Shown here: in pieces, positions 22,644 through 34,508 of the stretch
Numbering within the stretch: position 1 is the first letter of the stretch
Layout: every line of letters starts with the position of its first letter
Assembly (NCBI GenBank): GCA_022376925.1
Contig: JAIOJX010000004.1
Span: 2,232,001-2,296,000, forward strand
Direction: 5' to 3'
Source: Tragulus kanchil
Taxonomy: Eukaryota; Chordata; Mammalia; Artiodactyla; Tragulidae
DNA: 64,000 nt
The notes under the pieces: model-generated
What the model saw: the letters and a program-made list of their open reading frames with translations, nothing else
Told to the model about the DNA's origin: nothing
Databases searched by the model: none
Made by a program: the position numbers and the translations under genes

Positions 22644-24010
22644 GAAGAGCCACATGAATAAGGAGAGAAGAGAGCCAAATTTGGGGGAAGAGGGCATGAA
22701 GTTTATCATAACCAAACTCTAAAAAGAGATGTTGTCCGAGAGACTTTTAATCCACCCATTAATTAGAGCTACTCTCTGGGATACTTTAGCTAGCTGGCCA
22801 TGAAAGGCCTCTCTCAGGAAGTGGCAATTAAACTAAGACCTAGGGGATGAGGAGATTCCAGCTTTGCAAGGAAATAGGAGAGAAGCAAACCAGGTATAGA
22901 GAACAGATAGCATGTGTGCCGTTTCCAAGATGGACAAACTCACTGAAAGGCCAAGGAATCCCTGTGTAGGAGTCAAAGGGAGATGGAAATGTGAGATAAG
23001 GTGGACCTCCTTAATGACTGACCTGGGCCCAGAGGATGACTTCCAGGAGTAGACAGACTTGAGGGAATCTTCAGGAAATGACTGGCTTTATAAAAGGAAG
23101 TGCAACAGAGGAGGACACCATCAGCCGACTGTAGGCAGAAGAGAAATTATTGGTGAATCAAGGGTATGACTCAGTGTCTTAATCTGAAAGTGGATTAAGA
23201 TTGAAGGTTTACTGAGGCTCCTTTTAGATTGGGTTTACCAGCAAGGAAACTGAGCCCAGAGAAGGCCAGCCAAGGAAACGGCAGGCCTGAGTCCAGTGCT
23301 CACATCTCCCAGATTCCCATCCGGAGCTGGCTCTAGCCCAGCTCCTTGCTTCTGCTGGTAGGTCCGGCTGTCAGGGAGGAGGTTCAGGCTGCAGTCGGAT
23401 GTGAGCATGAGGCCTCAGCAGAACTCCATGGTGGGACCGTCTGCTCAGAACCCCGCCCCCGCCCCCCGCCTAGCCTACACTGCAGCCCCCGACACTCTGA
23501 TCTCAAAGCCAGTTCCTTTGTTCCCTCCAGAAGCTTACCAAAGACCTCAGGAACCCCTTTGATTTTTTCTTTTAACATTTCTTCACAAAACAATATGAGG
23601 AACAAGAGGAAAAAGCATGGCCCCATCACAAAGCTGTCTCAACCAGAAAAACAGGCCTGTGTCTTGCCAATTCCTCTTAGTCTGAGGGCTCCCCCAGGAA
23701 GAAAAGAGGCACAGACATGGGGTTTGGAGCTACCACCCATATCCTGGTGGTAAGACCATGCTTCCCTCAGACGTGGGTCGCATCACAAACCAGCAGTGCC
23801 CCTGGGGGACTACAGGAGCCTACACCAGCCTAGAACATGCTCAGACCATCAGCCCAACTCCAACCACCGGACACTCAGATGCTTAGAACCAAGAGCAGAG
23901 TGAAAGGAACCTCCGGACTCACCTGGCCAAATCTTCCATTTATAACTATGGAAATGCTGGCCCAGAGAGGGTCACCTTAGCAGTCATCTGGTCGTTCCAA
24001 AGCAAAAAAG
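22644..24010. other. No recognised feature
   Basis: Unique-looking sequence. ORFs at 23346-23753 (+) and 23384-23629 (-) overlap head-on and show no familiar motif, so neither is annotated as a gene. Confidence 0.35.
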
Positions 24011-24011
24011 G

Positions 24012-24205
24012 GCTAAGTGTGTGAGCATGTACTCGATGCCTGACATGGTGCTGAGTAGTTACATCTGTCATTGCTGTTGATGCTCACAGTGAGGGAGGTG
24101 TTGCTATAATCTCAGCTTTACATGCTAAGCAGCTAGGGCCTAGATAAGTTAAGTCACTTGCCTGAGGTCACACAGCTGTGAAGAGTAGACACAAGACTAA
24201 TCTAG
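24012..24205 (-). mobile_element. MIR SINE, antisense
   Basis: gatgcctgacatggtgctga, then agttaagtcacttgcctgag and gtcacacagctgtgaag follow the MIR complement in order. Confidence 0.8.
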
Positions 24206-24229
24206 GTCATTTTATCCTACCATCCTGGG

Positions 24230-24690
24230 CTTACACACTCCTGCAGCATCAGGACTACATGCAGGACCTCTGACCTCCCTATCCAGTGTAGCCACATCCA
24301 TCCTAAATCCATTCATCCTGAATGTGGTCTTGACTGTGTACCCCACTCAGCTCTTCCACAGAGAAGCCATTAAACCCATCACAGGGTCCTGTCTTGCCTC
24401 TCCCGTGGACCTGTGACTTCCTTTTGCCACTTAGTTTTACACCCTTTCTTCCTCCAAACCTATACCAAGTCGGGATGGTGGTCCCTGCCTCTTCGGCCTC
24501 AGCTCAAATGTCACCTGTTAGGGAGTCACCCATTCCTTAGTGTCCATGAATGCCCCCTCTTCTTTTACATTTCCGATTGTAATAATAAGTCTGTGTGTTT
24601 ATGTAGTGTCTCTTCCCCACTGTTCCTGGCCAGCATGGTGCTTGACACAGAATAAACACCCTGTCAGAAGTTGTTGAATAAATGAACAGG
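24230..24690 (+). mobile_element. L2 LINE 3' end, sense
   Basis: The L2 landmarks occur in order: cctcagctcaaatgtcacct, a cattccttagtgtcc segment, catggtgcttgacacagaat and the terminal gttgttgaataaatgaacag. Confidence 0.75.
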
Positions 24691-25727
24691 AATGAAGGAA
24701 CTAAAAAATGAAGAAATACCTTAGTTCAAATACATTTCTGCCAAAATCTCTTACATCTTACACTTGTCCAAATGATTTTCTTAAACCAATATAATCTGAA
24801 AACTCACCTGATCTTAGGGTCTGGTAATTAGGAGTGGGCGCTTCCTGGTGTTTCTCTATTCATTACAGGTCTATATATATGTGGTACCAATACTGGACCC
24901 CATTTGTAAAAAAGATGATTTAGCTATTTTATATATCAATATATTCTATACATTCTCTATATTATATACATATTATAGCATGTATAATATGCCCACATAT
25001 ATACATTTTATTAAAGAAGGGCCTACTGTATGTACTTTTCTGCAATGTTCTTTTCTTATTTAATCACATACAATGAAAATCTTTCCTCACTACCACGTGT
25101 AGATCCGTCTCATCTTGTTAAAAACTACATGTTATTTTTCAAGAAAAATAAAAAAATTCCTAGAAGAAAATGATCATAAAAAACAGTAACTCAAAACCTA
25201 TGGGATGCAGCAAAAGCAGGTCTAAGAGAGAAGTTTATAGCAATACAATCCTACCTCAAGAAACAACAAAAACATGAAAAAGACAATCTAACTTTACACT
25301 TAAAACAACTGGAAAAAGAAGAAGAACAACAAAAAATCCCCAAAGTTAGCAGAGGAAGAGAAATCATAAAGATCAGAGCAGAAATAAATGAAAAAGAAAT
25401 GAAAGAAGCAATAGTAAAGATTAATAAAACCAAAAGCTGGTTCTTTGAAAAGATAACACTGACAAACCTTTAGCCAGACTCATCAAGAAAAAAAACAGAG
25501 AAGAATCAAATCAACAAAATTAGAAATGAAAAAGGAGAGGTTACAACAGACAATACAGAAATACAAAGGTTTATAAGAGATAATTATGAACAACTATATG
25601 GCAATAAAATGGACAACCTGGAAGAAATGGACAGATGCTTAGATTAAGTGCAACCTTCCAAGACTGAACCAGGAGGAAAGAGAAAGTATGAACAATCCAA
25701 CTATAAGCAATGAAATCAAATCTGTGA

Positions 25728-28005
25728 TCAAAAATCTCCCCAAAAGAGAGGGAAGAGTGAGTGAGAGATTGGATAGAGTATTATGGAGCCCTATACTATG
25801 ATATGTAAAAGAGATAACTATTATCAGTGTGCTGTGGGTTAAGGGGTCTTACATGGGGGCTCTGCGATGGCCTGGAGGGGTGGGATGGGGGGAATGGAAT
25901 ATACATATGACTAATCTGGGATTATGCATATCTGTAAACAATAAAACTCTGTAAAAGCAAAAACGCAAATTTTTTTAAAAATGCCAAAAACAAAATCCTC
26001 CCCCAAAAATAAAAGCCCAGGGCCAATGGCTTCACAGGTGAATTCTATTAATCATTTAGCGAAGACCTAATCCCTCTCCTTCTAAAACTCTTTCAAAAAA
26101 TAACACAGGAAGAAACACTTCCAAACTCATTCTGCAAGGTCACCATCACCCTGATACCAAAACCAGGCAAAGACAACACAAAAAAAGGAAATTACAGGCC
26201 AATATCACTGATGAACATAGACGCAAAAATCCTCAACAAAATTCTAGCAAACAGAATTTACCAATACATCAAAAAGCTCACAGACTATGATCAAGTTGGA
26301 TTTATCACAGGCATGCAAGGATTCTTCAATATTCACAAATCAGTCTATGTGATATAACATATTATTAACAAATTACAAGATAAAAATCATATGATAATCT
26401 CAGTATCATATATCAATATCAATATCTCAAGCCTTTGACAAAATCCAGCACCCATTTATAGTAAAAACTCTTCAAAAAAATGGGCATAGAAGGAATCAAC
26501 CTTAACATAGTGAAAACCATATATGATGAGCCCACAGAATACATAATTCTCAATGGTGAAAAACTGAAAGCATTCCCTTTAAGACCAGGAACAAGGCAAG
26601 GGTGTCCACTCTCACCACTATTATTCAACATAGTCTTAGAAGTTCTAGCTACAGCAATAAGAAAAGAAAAAGAAATAAAAGGAATCCAGATTGGTAAAGA
26701 AGAAGTAAAACTCTTACTGCTTGCAGATGACATGATACTGTATATAGAAAACCCAAAAGATACTATCAGAAAATTACTAGAGTTAATCAGTGAATTTAGC
26801 AAAGTCACAGGAAATTACACAGAAATCACTCACATTCCTATATACTAAAAGTCAAAATCAAAAACCCTACCAGTGGATCAAAATCTCCCCAAGAGAGGGA
26901 AGAGTGGGTGAGAGATATGGAAAGAGTAACATGGAGCCCTATACTATCATATGTAAAAGATATAACTATTGTCAATGTGCTGGGGGTTAAGGGATCTTTC
27001 ATGGGGTCTGTGTGATGGCCTGGAGGGGTGGGATGGGGGGGGGATGGAATATGCATATGACTAATCTGGGATTATGCATATCTGTAAACAACAAAACTCT
27101 GTAAAAGCAAAAAAGCAAATTTTTTTAAAAATGCCAAAAACAAAATCCTCCCCCAAAAATAAAAGCCCAGGGCCAATGGCTTCACAGGTGAATTCTATTA
27201 ATCATTTAGCGAAGACCTAATCCCTCTCCTTCTAAAACTCTTTCAAAAAATAACACAGGAAGAAACACTTCCAAACTCATTCTGCAAGGTCACCATCACC
27301 CTGATACCAAAACCAGGCAAAGACAACACAAAAAAAGGAAATTACAGGCCAATATCACTGATGAACATAGACGCAAAAATCCTCAACAAAATTCTAGCAA
27401 ACAGAATTTACCAATACATCAAAAAGCTCACAGACTATGATCAAGTTGGATTTATCACAGGCATGCAAGGATTCTTCAATATTCACAAATCAGTCTATGT
27501 GATATAACATATTATTAACAAATTACAAGATAAAAATCATATGATAATCTCAGTATCATATATCAATATCAATATCTCAAGCCTTTGACAAAATCCAGCA
27601 CCCATTTATAGTAAAAACTCTTCAAAAAAATGGGCATAGAAGGAATCAACCTTAACATAGTGAAAACCATATATGATGAGCCCACAGAATACATAATTCT
27701 CAATGGTGAAAAACTGAAAGCATTCCCTTTAAGACCAGGAACAAGGCAAGGGTGTCCACTCTCACCACTATTATTCAACATAGTCTTAGAAGTTCTAGCT
27801 ACAGCAATAAGAAAAGAAAAAGAAATAAAAGGAATCCAGATTGGTAAAGAAGAAGTAAAACTCTTACTGCTTGCAGATGACATGATACTGTATATAGAAA
27901 ACCCAAAAGATACTATCAGAAAATTACTAGAGTTAATCAGTGAATTTAGCAAAGTCACAGGATACAAAATCAATACACAGAAATCACTCACATTCCTATA
28001 TACTA
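25728..28005. repeat. Tandem duplication 9: 25728-26847 / 26873-28005
   Basis: Offset is 1149-1158 with about 25 bases of filler (26848-26872). Divergence is concentrated at the edges. The first 200 bases differ at many sites (gagagattggatagagtatt versus gagagatatggaaagagtaa), the interior is almost identical, and just before its end the first copy lacks 8 bases (ggaaattacac versus ggatacaaaatcaatacac). Confidence 0.93.
25744..25985 (+). mobile_element. L1 3' end inserted into L1 ORF2
   Basis: L1 ORF2 is interrupted after aaaatctccccaa by a 3' UTR-like segment (ggagccctatactatgatat, then ggatgggggg and caataaaactctgtaaaag). ORF2 resumes after aaaatcctcccccaa, which gives a slightly altered target duplication. 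This is a nested retrotransposition. Duplication 9 repeats it near 26890-27135. Confidence 0.75.
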
Positions 28006-28127
28006 ACAATGAAAAATCAGAAAGAAATCAAGGAAGCAATCCCACTTACCAGTGCAACAAAGAGAATGAAATACCTAGGAATAAACCTACCAAAGGAGAC
28101 AAAAGAACTCTACACAGAAAATTATAG
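27630..28127 (+). pseudogene. L1 ORF2 reverse transcriptase fragment
   Basis: The 165-residue frame carries reverse transcriptase motifs [14 protein letters not shown] at residues 37-50 and LADDMILY at 81-88, where the DD pair is the catalytic aspartate pair. It lacks the endonuclease domain and continues only in other frames. A shorter copy with the same start lies at 26480-26848 and diverges after residue 112 because of the duplication junction. Confidence 0.9.
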
Positions 28128-28208
28128 GACATTGATGAAAGAAATCAAAGAAGACATACACAGAGAGATATTCCATGTTGCTGGGTTGGAATAATCAATA
28201 TCATAAAA

Positions 28209-28703
28209 ATGACTATACTACCAAATGTAATCTACAGATTCAATGTGATCCCTATGAAATTACCAATGGCATTTTTCACAGAACTAGAACCAAAAATATC
28301 ACAATTAATATGGAAACAAAAAAGACCCCGGATAGCCAAAGCAGTTGTGAGAAAGAAAAATGGAACTGGAGAGATAAACGTTCCTGACTTCAGACTATAC
28401 TACAAAGCAACAGTCATCAAGACAGTATGGTACTGGCACAAAAACAGACATATAGACCAATGGAACAAGATAGAGAACTCAGAGATAAACCCATGCACTT
28501 ATGGGTACCTTATTTTTGACAAGGGAGGCAAGAATATACAATGGGGCAAAGACAGCCTCTTCAATAAGTGGTGCTGGGAAAACTGGATAGCTACATGTAA
28601 AAGAATGAAGCTGGAACACTACCTAACACCATACACACAGATAAACTCAAAATGGATTAAAGGCCTAACTGTGAGACCAGAGACCATAAAACTCTTGGAG
28701 TAA
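28209..28703 (+). pseudogene. L1 ORF2 downstream fragment
   Basis: This 164-residue frame continues the L1 ORF2 match after a frameshift ([20 protein letters not shown], later [19 protein letters not shown]). It belongs to the same decayed L1 as the reverse transcriptase fragment just upstream. Confidence 0.85.
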
Positions 28704-29095
28704 AACATAGGCAAAAGACTCAATGACATAAATCAAAGCAAGATCTTCTATGATCTGACTCCTAGAGTAATGGAAATAAAGACAAAAACAAACAACTGGG
28801 ACTTAATGAAACTTAAAAGCTTTTGCACAGCCAAAGAAACTATAATCAAGGTGAAAAAAGAACCTTCAGAATGGGAGGAAATAATAGCAAATGAAGCCAA
28901 AAGAATTAATTTCCAAAATATACAAGCAGCTCAGACGACTCAACACCAAAAAAATAAACAACCCAATCAAAAAATGGGGAAAAGACATAAATAGACATAT
29001 CTCCAAAGAAGACATACAGATGGCCAACAAACACATGAAAAGATGTTCAACATCACTCATTGTTAGAGAAATGCAAATCAAAGCTACAGTGAGGT

Positions 29096-29364
29096 GTTTC
29101 CCTGTTGGTTCAGTGGGTAAGGACACCACCTTGCAATGCAAGGGGCGCTGGTTCAATCCCTGGCCTGGGAAGATCCCATGTGCCATGGATTGGCTGGACC
29201 GATGTGTCTAACTACTGAGCCGGAGCTCTGAAGCGAATGTGCCCAGAGCCAGTGCTCTGCAGCGAGAGAGGCCACTGCGATGGGAGGCCCACACAGACCA
29301 GAAAAAAGAACAAAGATGGATGAAAAATAAATAGATGAAAGACCAATAGAAGTGGCCAAAAAAC
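29096..29364 (+). mobile_element. CHR-type SINE inserted in L1
   Basis: The head tccctgttggttcagtgggt and box ctggttcaatccctggcctg are followed by the CHR body (agccagtgctctgcagcgag) and an A-rich tail. The flanking L1 segments gctacagtgagg and actgcaatgaga look like diverged copies of one target site. Confidence 0.85.
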
Positions 29365-30045
29365 CCAACTGCAATGAGACATCACCTCACACCAGTCAGA
29401 ATGGCTATCATCAAAAAGTCTACAAAGAATAAATGCTGGAGGGGGTATGAAAAAAAGGGAACCCTTTTGCACTGTTGGTGGGAATGTGAACTGATACAGC
29501 CACGATGGAAGACAGTGTGGAGATTCCTCAAAAAACTAGGAATAGAGTCACCATATGACCCATAAAGCCCACTACTAGGCATATACTCTGAGGAATCAAA
29601 ATTGAAAGAGGTTCATATACCCCATTGTTCATTGCAGCACTGTTTACAATAGCTAGAACATGGAAGCAGCCTAAATGTCCATGGACAGATGAATGGATAA
29701 AGAAGCTGTGGAATATTACTCAGCCACAAAAAGAAATGCATTTGAATCAGTTCTAATGAGGTAGATGAATCTAGAACCTATTATACAGAGTGAAGTAAGT
29801 CAGAGAGAGAGAGAAATATTGTATATTGACAAATACCTATGGAATCTAGAAGACTGATGCTGATAAAGGAACATGCAGAGCAGCAATGGAGAGGCAGACA
29901 TGGAGAAAAGTCTTATGGACACTGGGGTGAGGGAGGGGAATATCCTATGGGACTAGGGGATCTAACACAGGGGCTCTATGGCAACCTGGAGGGGTGAGAT
30001 GGGGAGGGGAATGGGGGAAGGTTCCGGGGAGGGAGTACAGTACTC

Positions 30046-31100
30046 CTCCTTGGAGGGATATTCAAATAGTCTAGGGATGGCAAGTAGGACTGTCAGATCA
30101 CAAGCTCCTCTGCCCACTGTACCCACCCCCGTAGGCTGGAAGGGTTTTGTATTCAAGATGAGGATGGAAGAGAGCCTATTCATTATTCAGAAGTGGACAG
30201 AGCACAGCCATGGGGTTGGGTGGGAAAAGCTGATGTGGAGGGCAGAAGCACAGGATGGAGCTGGACTGGACAAGAGAAGTGCAGCCACAAGGAAAAGCTG
30301 GAGCCTAGGGCTGTGTCAGGCAATGGTAGCCATGAGGAGCAGCAGGTGAGGAGGAAAGCCAGAGACCACCCCGGTTATGGACAGGAAGTTGGGAAAGAAG
30401 ATGACACTTTGGGGAGAAGAGAGGCAGAATGGGAGAGCAGCCTGGCTGAGCTGGCCCCAGGGTTTCCTCTTTCCCACCGAAGAAGGTGGAAAATCTGTCT
30501 CCTGATGGTTTTGCCACCTGGTTTTCCAACACCCAGGAGCATTTGTCTGTTTCCGAGTGAGACTTGTTTATCTCCATTCTGGAGTCGTAAAGTTCAAAAC
30601 AAACTTCTAAACAAAGGGACCCTCTGCTCTGCAGTTCTTAGCCCCATTCTCTGGCCAGGGCAGAGCCAGGAGTCTGCTTTCTTGATGATTTTCACAGCTG
30701 ATTCCACCAAGGATCCCACCCCCAGCTTCCTCCTGCGTCTTTCCCGACTGCCTCTGATTGTTGTGGACATCCTCATGGATGTAGCTTTTTAAGCCTCTTT
30801 TAACCCTTTTCTTCCTATCCTGATAACTGTGAGGGAAAGATAAGATTGTTTCTCCAAGAGAAGCCAACTGGGGCTTTCAGAGTGGACCAGTGGTCTCTCC
30901 AAAGAGCTGGATTCATCAGCACTCAGGTAGGCATAGTATTAAAAAGCACTCTAAAACAGGAAGAACTGGTCAGTTAGGCCCCCCGTAGTTAGAACATTTT
31001 TGAGAGATATTTTCACGTCCTTCAATCTATGGAAAAGCCCCAAAGTTCTACATCAGTAGAAAATGACAGGACTCTCTCTGAGGGTAGGTGTAAGTGAGGG
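30046..31100. other. No recognised feature
   Basis: Unique-looking, moderately GC-rich sequence. The 199-codon frame at 30193-30792 has no domain or splice support and is overlapped by antisense frames, so I treat it as chance. Confidence 0.35.
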
Positions 31101-31104
31101 ATGA

Positions 31105-31320
31105 TATCAATAATTAGCATACATCATCTTCACTTGTCAAGCATTACACTGAATATTTTCATATATGACAATCCATGAAGTAAGTGCCATATTATAACCA
31201 TTTTATAGATGAATCATTTGAGGCTCACAGAGGCTGTGTCTCTTGCTAGTAAATGATGGAGCCGAGACTGGAAACCAACCAGGCTGGAGTCTGCTCTGGG
31301 CTCTAAACCAAGCCACTGTC
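31105..31320 (-). mobile_element. MIR SINE, antisense
   Basis: ccattttatagatgaatcat, then aggctcacagaggctgtgtc and atggagccgagactggaaac follow the complement of MIR. Confidence 0.8.
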
Positions 31321-31379
31321 TGGCTTACCTAATTCATACTTGGCTTAGTTTGTTACTGTCTATGCTCACTCCCACCGAA

Positions 31380-31480
31380 AGATTTCTGTTTCAGGAGGAC
31401 AGGGACTTGTCTCTCCTCAGCTGCCAGCATGGGGCCTGACACAAAGCTCAGTAAAACTGCTGAGTGAATGAATAATATAC
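31380..31480 (+). mobile_element. L2 LINE 3' end, sense
   Basis: aggaggacagggacttgtct, then catggggcctgacacaaagc and tgctgagtgaatgaata match the terminal L2 segment in order. It is repeated at about 32506-32606. Confidence 0.65.
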
Positions 31481-32119
31481 TTTTATTTGACTTTATAAAC
31501 CCCAAAAGTTCTGAACATTGAGGTTTGGGGTGATAACGAAATATGGTCACTGAACAGTCTTATTAATTTTACATATTAATTTTAGCTGAACTTCCTCCCA
31601 GGGTGAAAATTTATCTCTTTCCAAGCATTAGAACCTAGCAAGTTACATGTAACTTGGGACTTGAATAAAGCATCTCCATCTGAAAAATGGAGGGGGTTCC
31701 TAGAGAGATCTCTGGGAATCACTGAAGTATTTGTTAAACACTACTGTGTTTTCAGAGTTATCCGGGGCCTTTTCGGTAGCAGAGCGTGGCCTGTGATCAC
31801 CTGGGATGCTCGTTTAACTTGCAGCACAGATCTCTCAGGCGGTTTCTATACAAACAAGATTGTGAGGAGGTTAGAGTGAGCCCCCTCCGTTGGCAGCAAT
31901 CCCTAATAAGCTATCACAAGGTGTTTCAAATCCACTGATCCTTCAATTAGCTAAAGATCCTTTCGTCACTATCACATCTTGGGGCCTGATTCGTATCAAA
32001 CTTTTTCACCTTTTGTAAGGTGGGAACACTGTATTCATCTAAGATATTCTTTCCCCAGTAAGAGGATGGTTTCCTACCCTTACCCTGGCATCTCAGCCTC
32101 TGGTATAGACTCCGCCTCA

Positions 32120-32240
32120 CAAGGGACTGAGCTAGAAATTAGAAGATCTGATCCAGTTCAGCCACCAGATGCTGTGTGACTGAGGGCAGGTGGTGTAGCC
32201 TCTCTGACGCACTGTTTCCTTGTCTACAAGGCATGTGAGT
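32120..32240 (+). mobile_element. MIR fragment
   Basis: A diverged run (tctgatccagttcagccacc, tgtgtgactgagggcaggt, then actgtttccttgtctacaag) follows the MIR order of tRNA-related half to core. It is repeated at about 33247-33367. Confidence 0.5.
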
Positions 32241-33764
32241 GGCTCACAGCTTTTTTTTTATTCTCTGCATGCTCTGTTCTACATAGACAGGGATTATGTG
32301 TCCTTTCAGTCTTGTTTTTCAAAAGAAATGGTTCTGTGACCGTGAACTAGGTTCAGAAGGTGACAGGGTAACTAGTCAGGGAATGTCAAATCTCACCCCA
32401 CTGAACTAACCATGACCAGGAGAATCAGAATATTTCTTTAATACACACCTTCAAAAACTAACTACTTGGCTTAGTTTGTTACTGTCTATGCTCACTCCCA
32501 CCGAAAGATTTCTGTTTCAGGAGGACAGGGACTTGTCTCTCCTCAGCTGCCAGCATGGGGCCTGACACAAAGCTCAGTAAAACTGCTGAGTGAATGAATA
32601 ATATACTTTTATTTGACTTTATAAACCCCAAAAGTTCTGAACATTGAGGTTTGGGGTGATAACGAAATATGGTCACTGAACAGTCTTATTAATTTTACAT
32701 ATTAATTTTAGCTGAACTTCCTCCCAGGGTGAAAATTTATCTCTTTCCAAGCATTAGAACCTAGCAAGTTACATGTAACTTGGGACTTGAATAAAGCATC
32801 TCCATCTGAAAAATGGAGGGGGTTCCTAGAGAGATCTCTGGGAATCACTGAAGTATTTGTTAAACACTACTGTGTTTTCAGAGTTATCCGGGGCCTTTTC
32901 GGTAGCAGAGCGTGGCCTGTGATCACCTGGGATGCTCGTTTAACTTGCAGCACAGATCTCTCAGGCGGTTTCTATACAAACAAGATTGTGAGGAGGTTAG
33001 AGTGAGCCCCCTCCGTTGGCAGCAATCCCTAATAAGCTATCACAAGGTGTTTCAAATCCACTGATCCTTCAATTAGCTAAAGATCCTTTCGTCACTATCA
33101 CATCTTGGGGGCCTGATTCGTATCAAACTTTTTCACCTTTTGTAAGGTGGGAACACTGTATTCATCTAAGATATTCTTTCCCCAGTAAGAGGATGGTTTC
33201 CTACCCTTACCCTGGCATCTCAGCCTCTGGTATAGACTCCGCCTCACAAGGGACTGAGCTAGAAATTAGAAGATCTGATCCAGTTCAGCCACCAGATGCT
33301 GTGTGACTGAGGGCAGGTGGTGTAGCCTCTCTGACGCACTGTTTCCTTGTCTACAAGGCATGTGAGTGGCTCACAGCTTTTTTTTTTTATTCTCTGCATG
33401 CTCTGTTCTACATAGACAGGGATTATGTGTCCTTTCAGTCTTGTTTTTCAAAAAGAAATGGTTCTGTGACCGTGAACTAGGTTCAGAAGGTGACAGGGTA
33501 ACTAGTCAGGGGAATGTCAAAAATCTCACCCCACTGAACTAACCATGACCAGGAGAATCAGAATATTTCTTTAATACACACCTTCAAAAACTAACTACAG
33601 GAAATAAAAAACATTTGGCCATACAAAAGTGGGTGAACCAGTGAGGTTGAGTCACGAGTGTGCATACCTGCTCTCTGCCTCACAGAGGGAAGTGTTTCAA
33701 ACTGGAGGTTCCTAGACCGTCTACACAGAGGGCTGTGTGATATTAGATCCAGAAGAGACTGGGC

Positions 33765-33960
33765 ACATCTGTCAGCAAATATTTATTGATGCCCACTATG
33801 TGTGGGGAGCTTTTCTAGGTTTTGAGGGCTTGGTAGCGAACCCTACTGACAAGACCCATACTTTGATGGAACTAACATTCTCATGGACGATAGAGAGAAT
33901 AATAATAATAATAAAAATTGTAACAAATGAGGCAGCAATAAGGGTATGAAGGTGAGGCAG
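33765..33960 (-). mobile_element. L2 LINE 3' region, antisense
   Basis: gtcagcaaatatttattgat, then cactatgtgtggggagcttt and atggaactaacattctcatg are the complement of the L2 terminus. An AAT repeat at 33898-33915 lies inside. Confidence 0.6.
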
Positions 33961-34019
33961 GGACAGAAGTGAGGAGACTAGAGGAGCCTCTAAGCTCTTA
34001 TCCACTTGTCCAGCCCCCA

Positions 34020-34135
34020 CCTTCTACACTTGAGGAAAATGAGGCAGAGCCGGCCCTGACCTGCTCAAGACCACACCACACCCAGCTGGTTAGAAGCAGA
34101 GTTGGAAGTGAACGCTGTCTTCCTGCAAAGCAGGT
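34020..34135 (-). mobile_element. MIR fragment, antisense
   Basis: cttgaggaaaatgaggcaga followed by ctcaagaccacaccacaccc and agcagagttggaagtgaacg resembles the complement of MIR, with considerable divergence. Confidence 0.5.
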
Positions 34136-34319
34136 CCTATCTTCACAGCCTCTCTCTTGAAAGGTCTATTTTCCTATCATCGTTTAGCTCTTGAGGGAAA
34201 CAGCGCTCAAGCACCCCCGCGTTGGCCTCAGGACATAGAATCCCATCCATTCCCCTTCACAGCCCAGGACCCTGGGAGAAGCCCCGGGCGGGGCGGGGCC
34301 TGGACACGCGCCGGCGCGT

Positions 34320-34335
34320 CCAGCAGGTGGCAGCA
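34320..34335 (+). promoter_or_regulatory. CTCF core motif in CpG island
   Basis: CCAGCAGGTGGCAGCA fits every position of CCASYAGRKGGCRSYR. Its place inside a CpG-island promoter, about 60 bases upstream of the first strong ATG, makes it more credible than an isolated match. Binding in cells is not shown by sequence. Confidence 0.6.
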
Positions 34336-34508
34336 GCGAGCAACCGCGCCCCCCGCGCAGCCACCCGGCGAGCCCGCATCATGGATGTCGAGCTCTCCTA
34401 TTTCGTTTCGCTCGCCTTGGAATTCGAGACCCCAGACGAGGACCAGGATTCATGAACCGGTCTCAGGGGCCCAGGCAGGGGCCTCTGGCTCCCGACGCTG
34501 ACCGAGAG
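34336..34508 (+). other. Predicted first exon (5' untranslated), start unknown
   Basis: The right end is set by the donor gagag/GTGGGT at 34508/34509. The left end is not visible from sequence; I place it downstream of the GC boxes and CTCF core. The exon holds a complete 24-codon ORF starting at 34381 and a second ATG at 34452 that stays open to the donor. If it joins the acceptor at 34893, the second frame ends 20 codons into the next exon. The exon is therefore best read as 5' leader with upstream ORFs. Confidence 0.45.
34381..34455 (+). CDS. Short upstream ORF with optimal start context
   Basis: The frame is 24 codons plus TGA and starts MDVELSYFVS. The start context is strong (A at -3, G at +4), so scanning ribosomes should use it often. 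The peptide is acidic near its end (ETPDEDQDS). I do not recognise it as a known protein. It closes inside the predicted first exon, well before the next candidate start at 34981, so it may restrain translation of the main frame. A translated micropeptide, or a chance ORF in GC-rich DNA, are the alternatives. Confidence 0.35.
   Translation: MDVELSYFVSLALEFETPDEDQDS

Larger units (their letters stand above)
25138..30045 (+). mobile_element. Second L1 LINE, truncated at both ends, inflated by duplication 9
   Basis: It starts in mid ORF2 and runs through the reverse transcriptase region (26480-26848 and 27630-28127), the ORF2 C-terminal region (about 29380-29780) and part of the 3' UTR, ending near 30045 without a poly(A) tail. 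A short L1 3' end is nested at 25744-25985 and a CHR SINE at 29096-29364. Frames are repeatedly broken. Confidence 0.8.
31337..33598. repeat. Tandem duplication 10: 31337-32462 / 32463-33598
   Basis: Offset grows from 1126 to 1133 with no filler (ctac shared at the join). Copies differ almost only by run length: cttggggcc versus cttgggggcc, a longer T-run near 33378, tcaaaagaaat versus tcaaaaagaaat, and tcagggaatgtcaaatc versus tcaggggaatgtcaaaaatc. Confidence 0.97.

Noticed and set aside
30193..30792. 199-codon ORF as a gene
   Set aside because: The translation shows no domain and is overlapped on both strands by other frames. No start or splice evidence.
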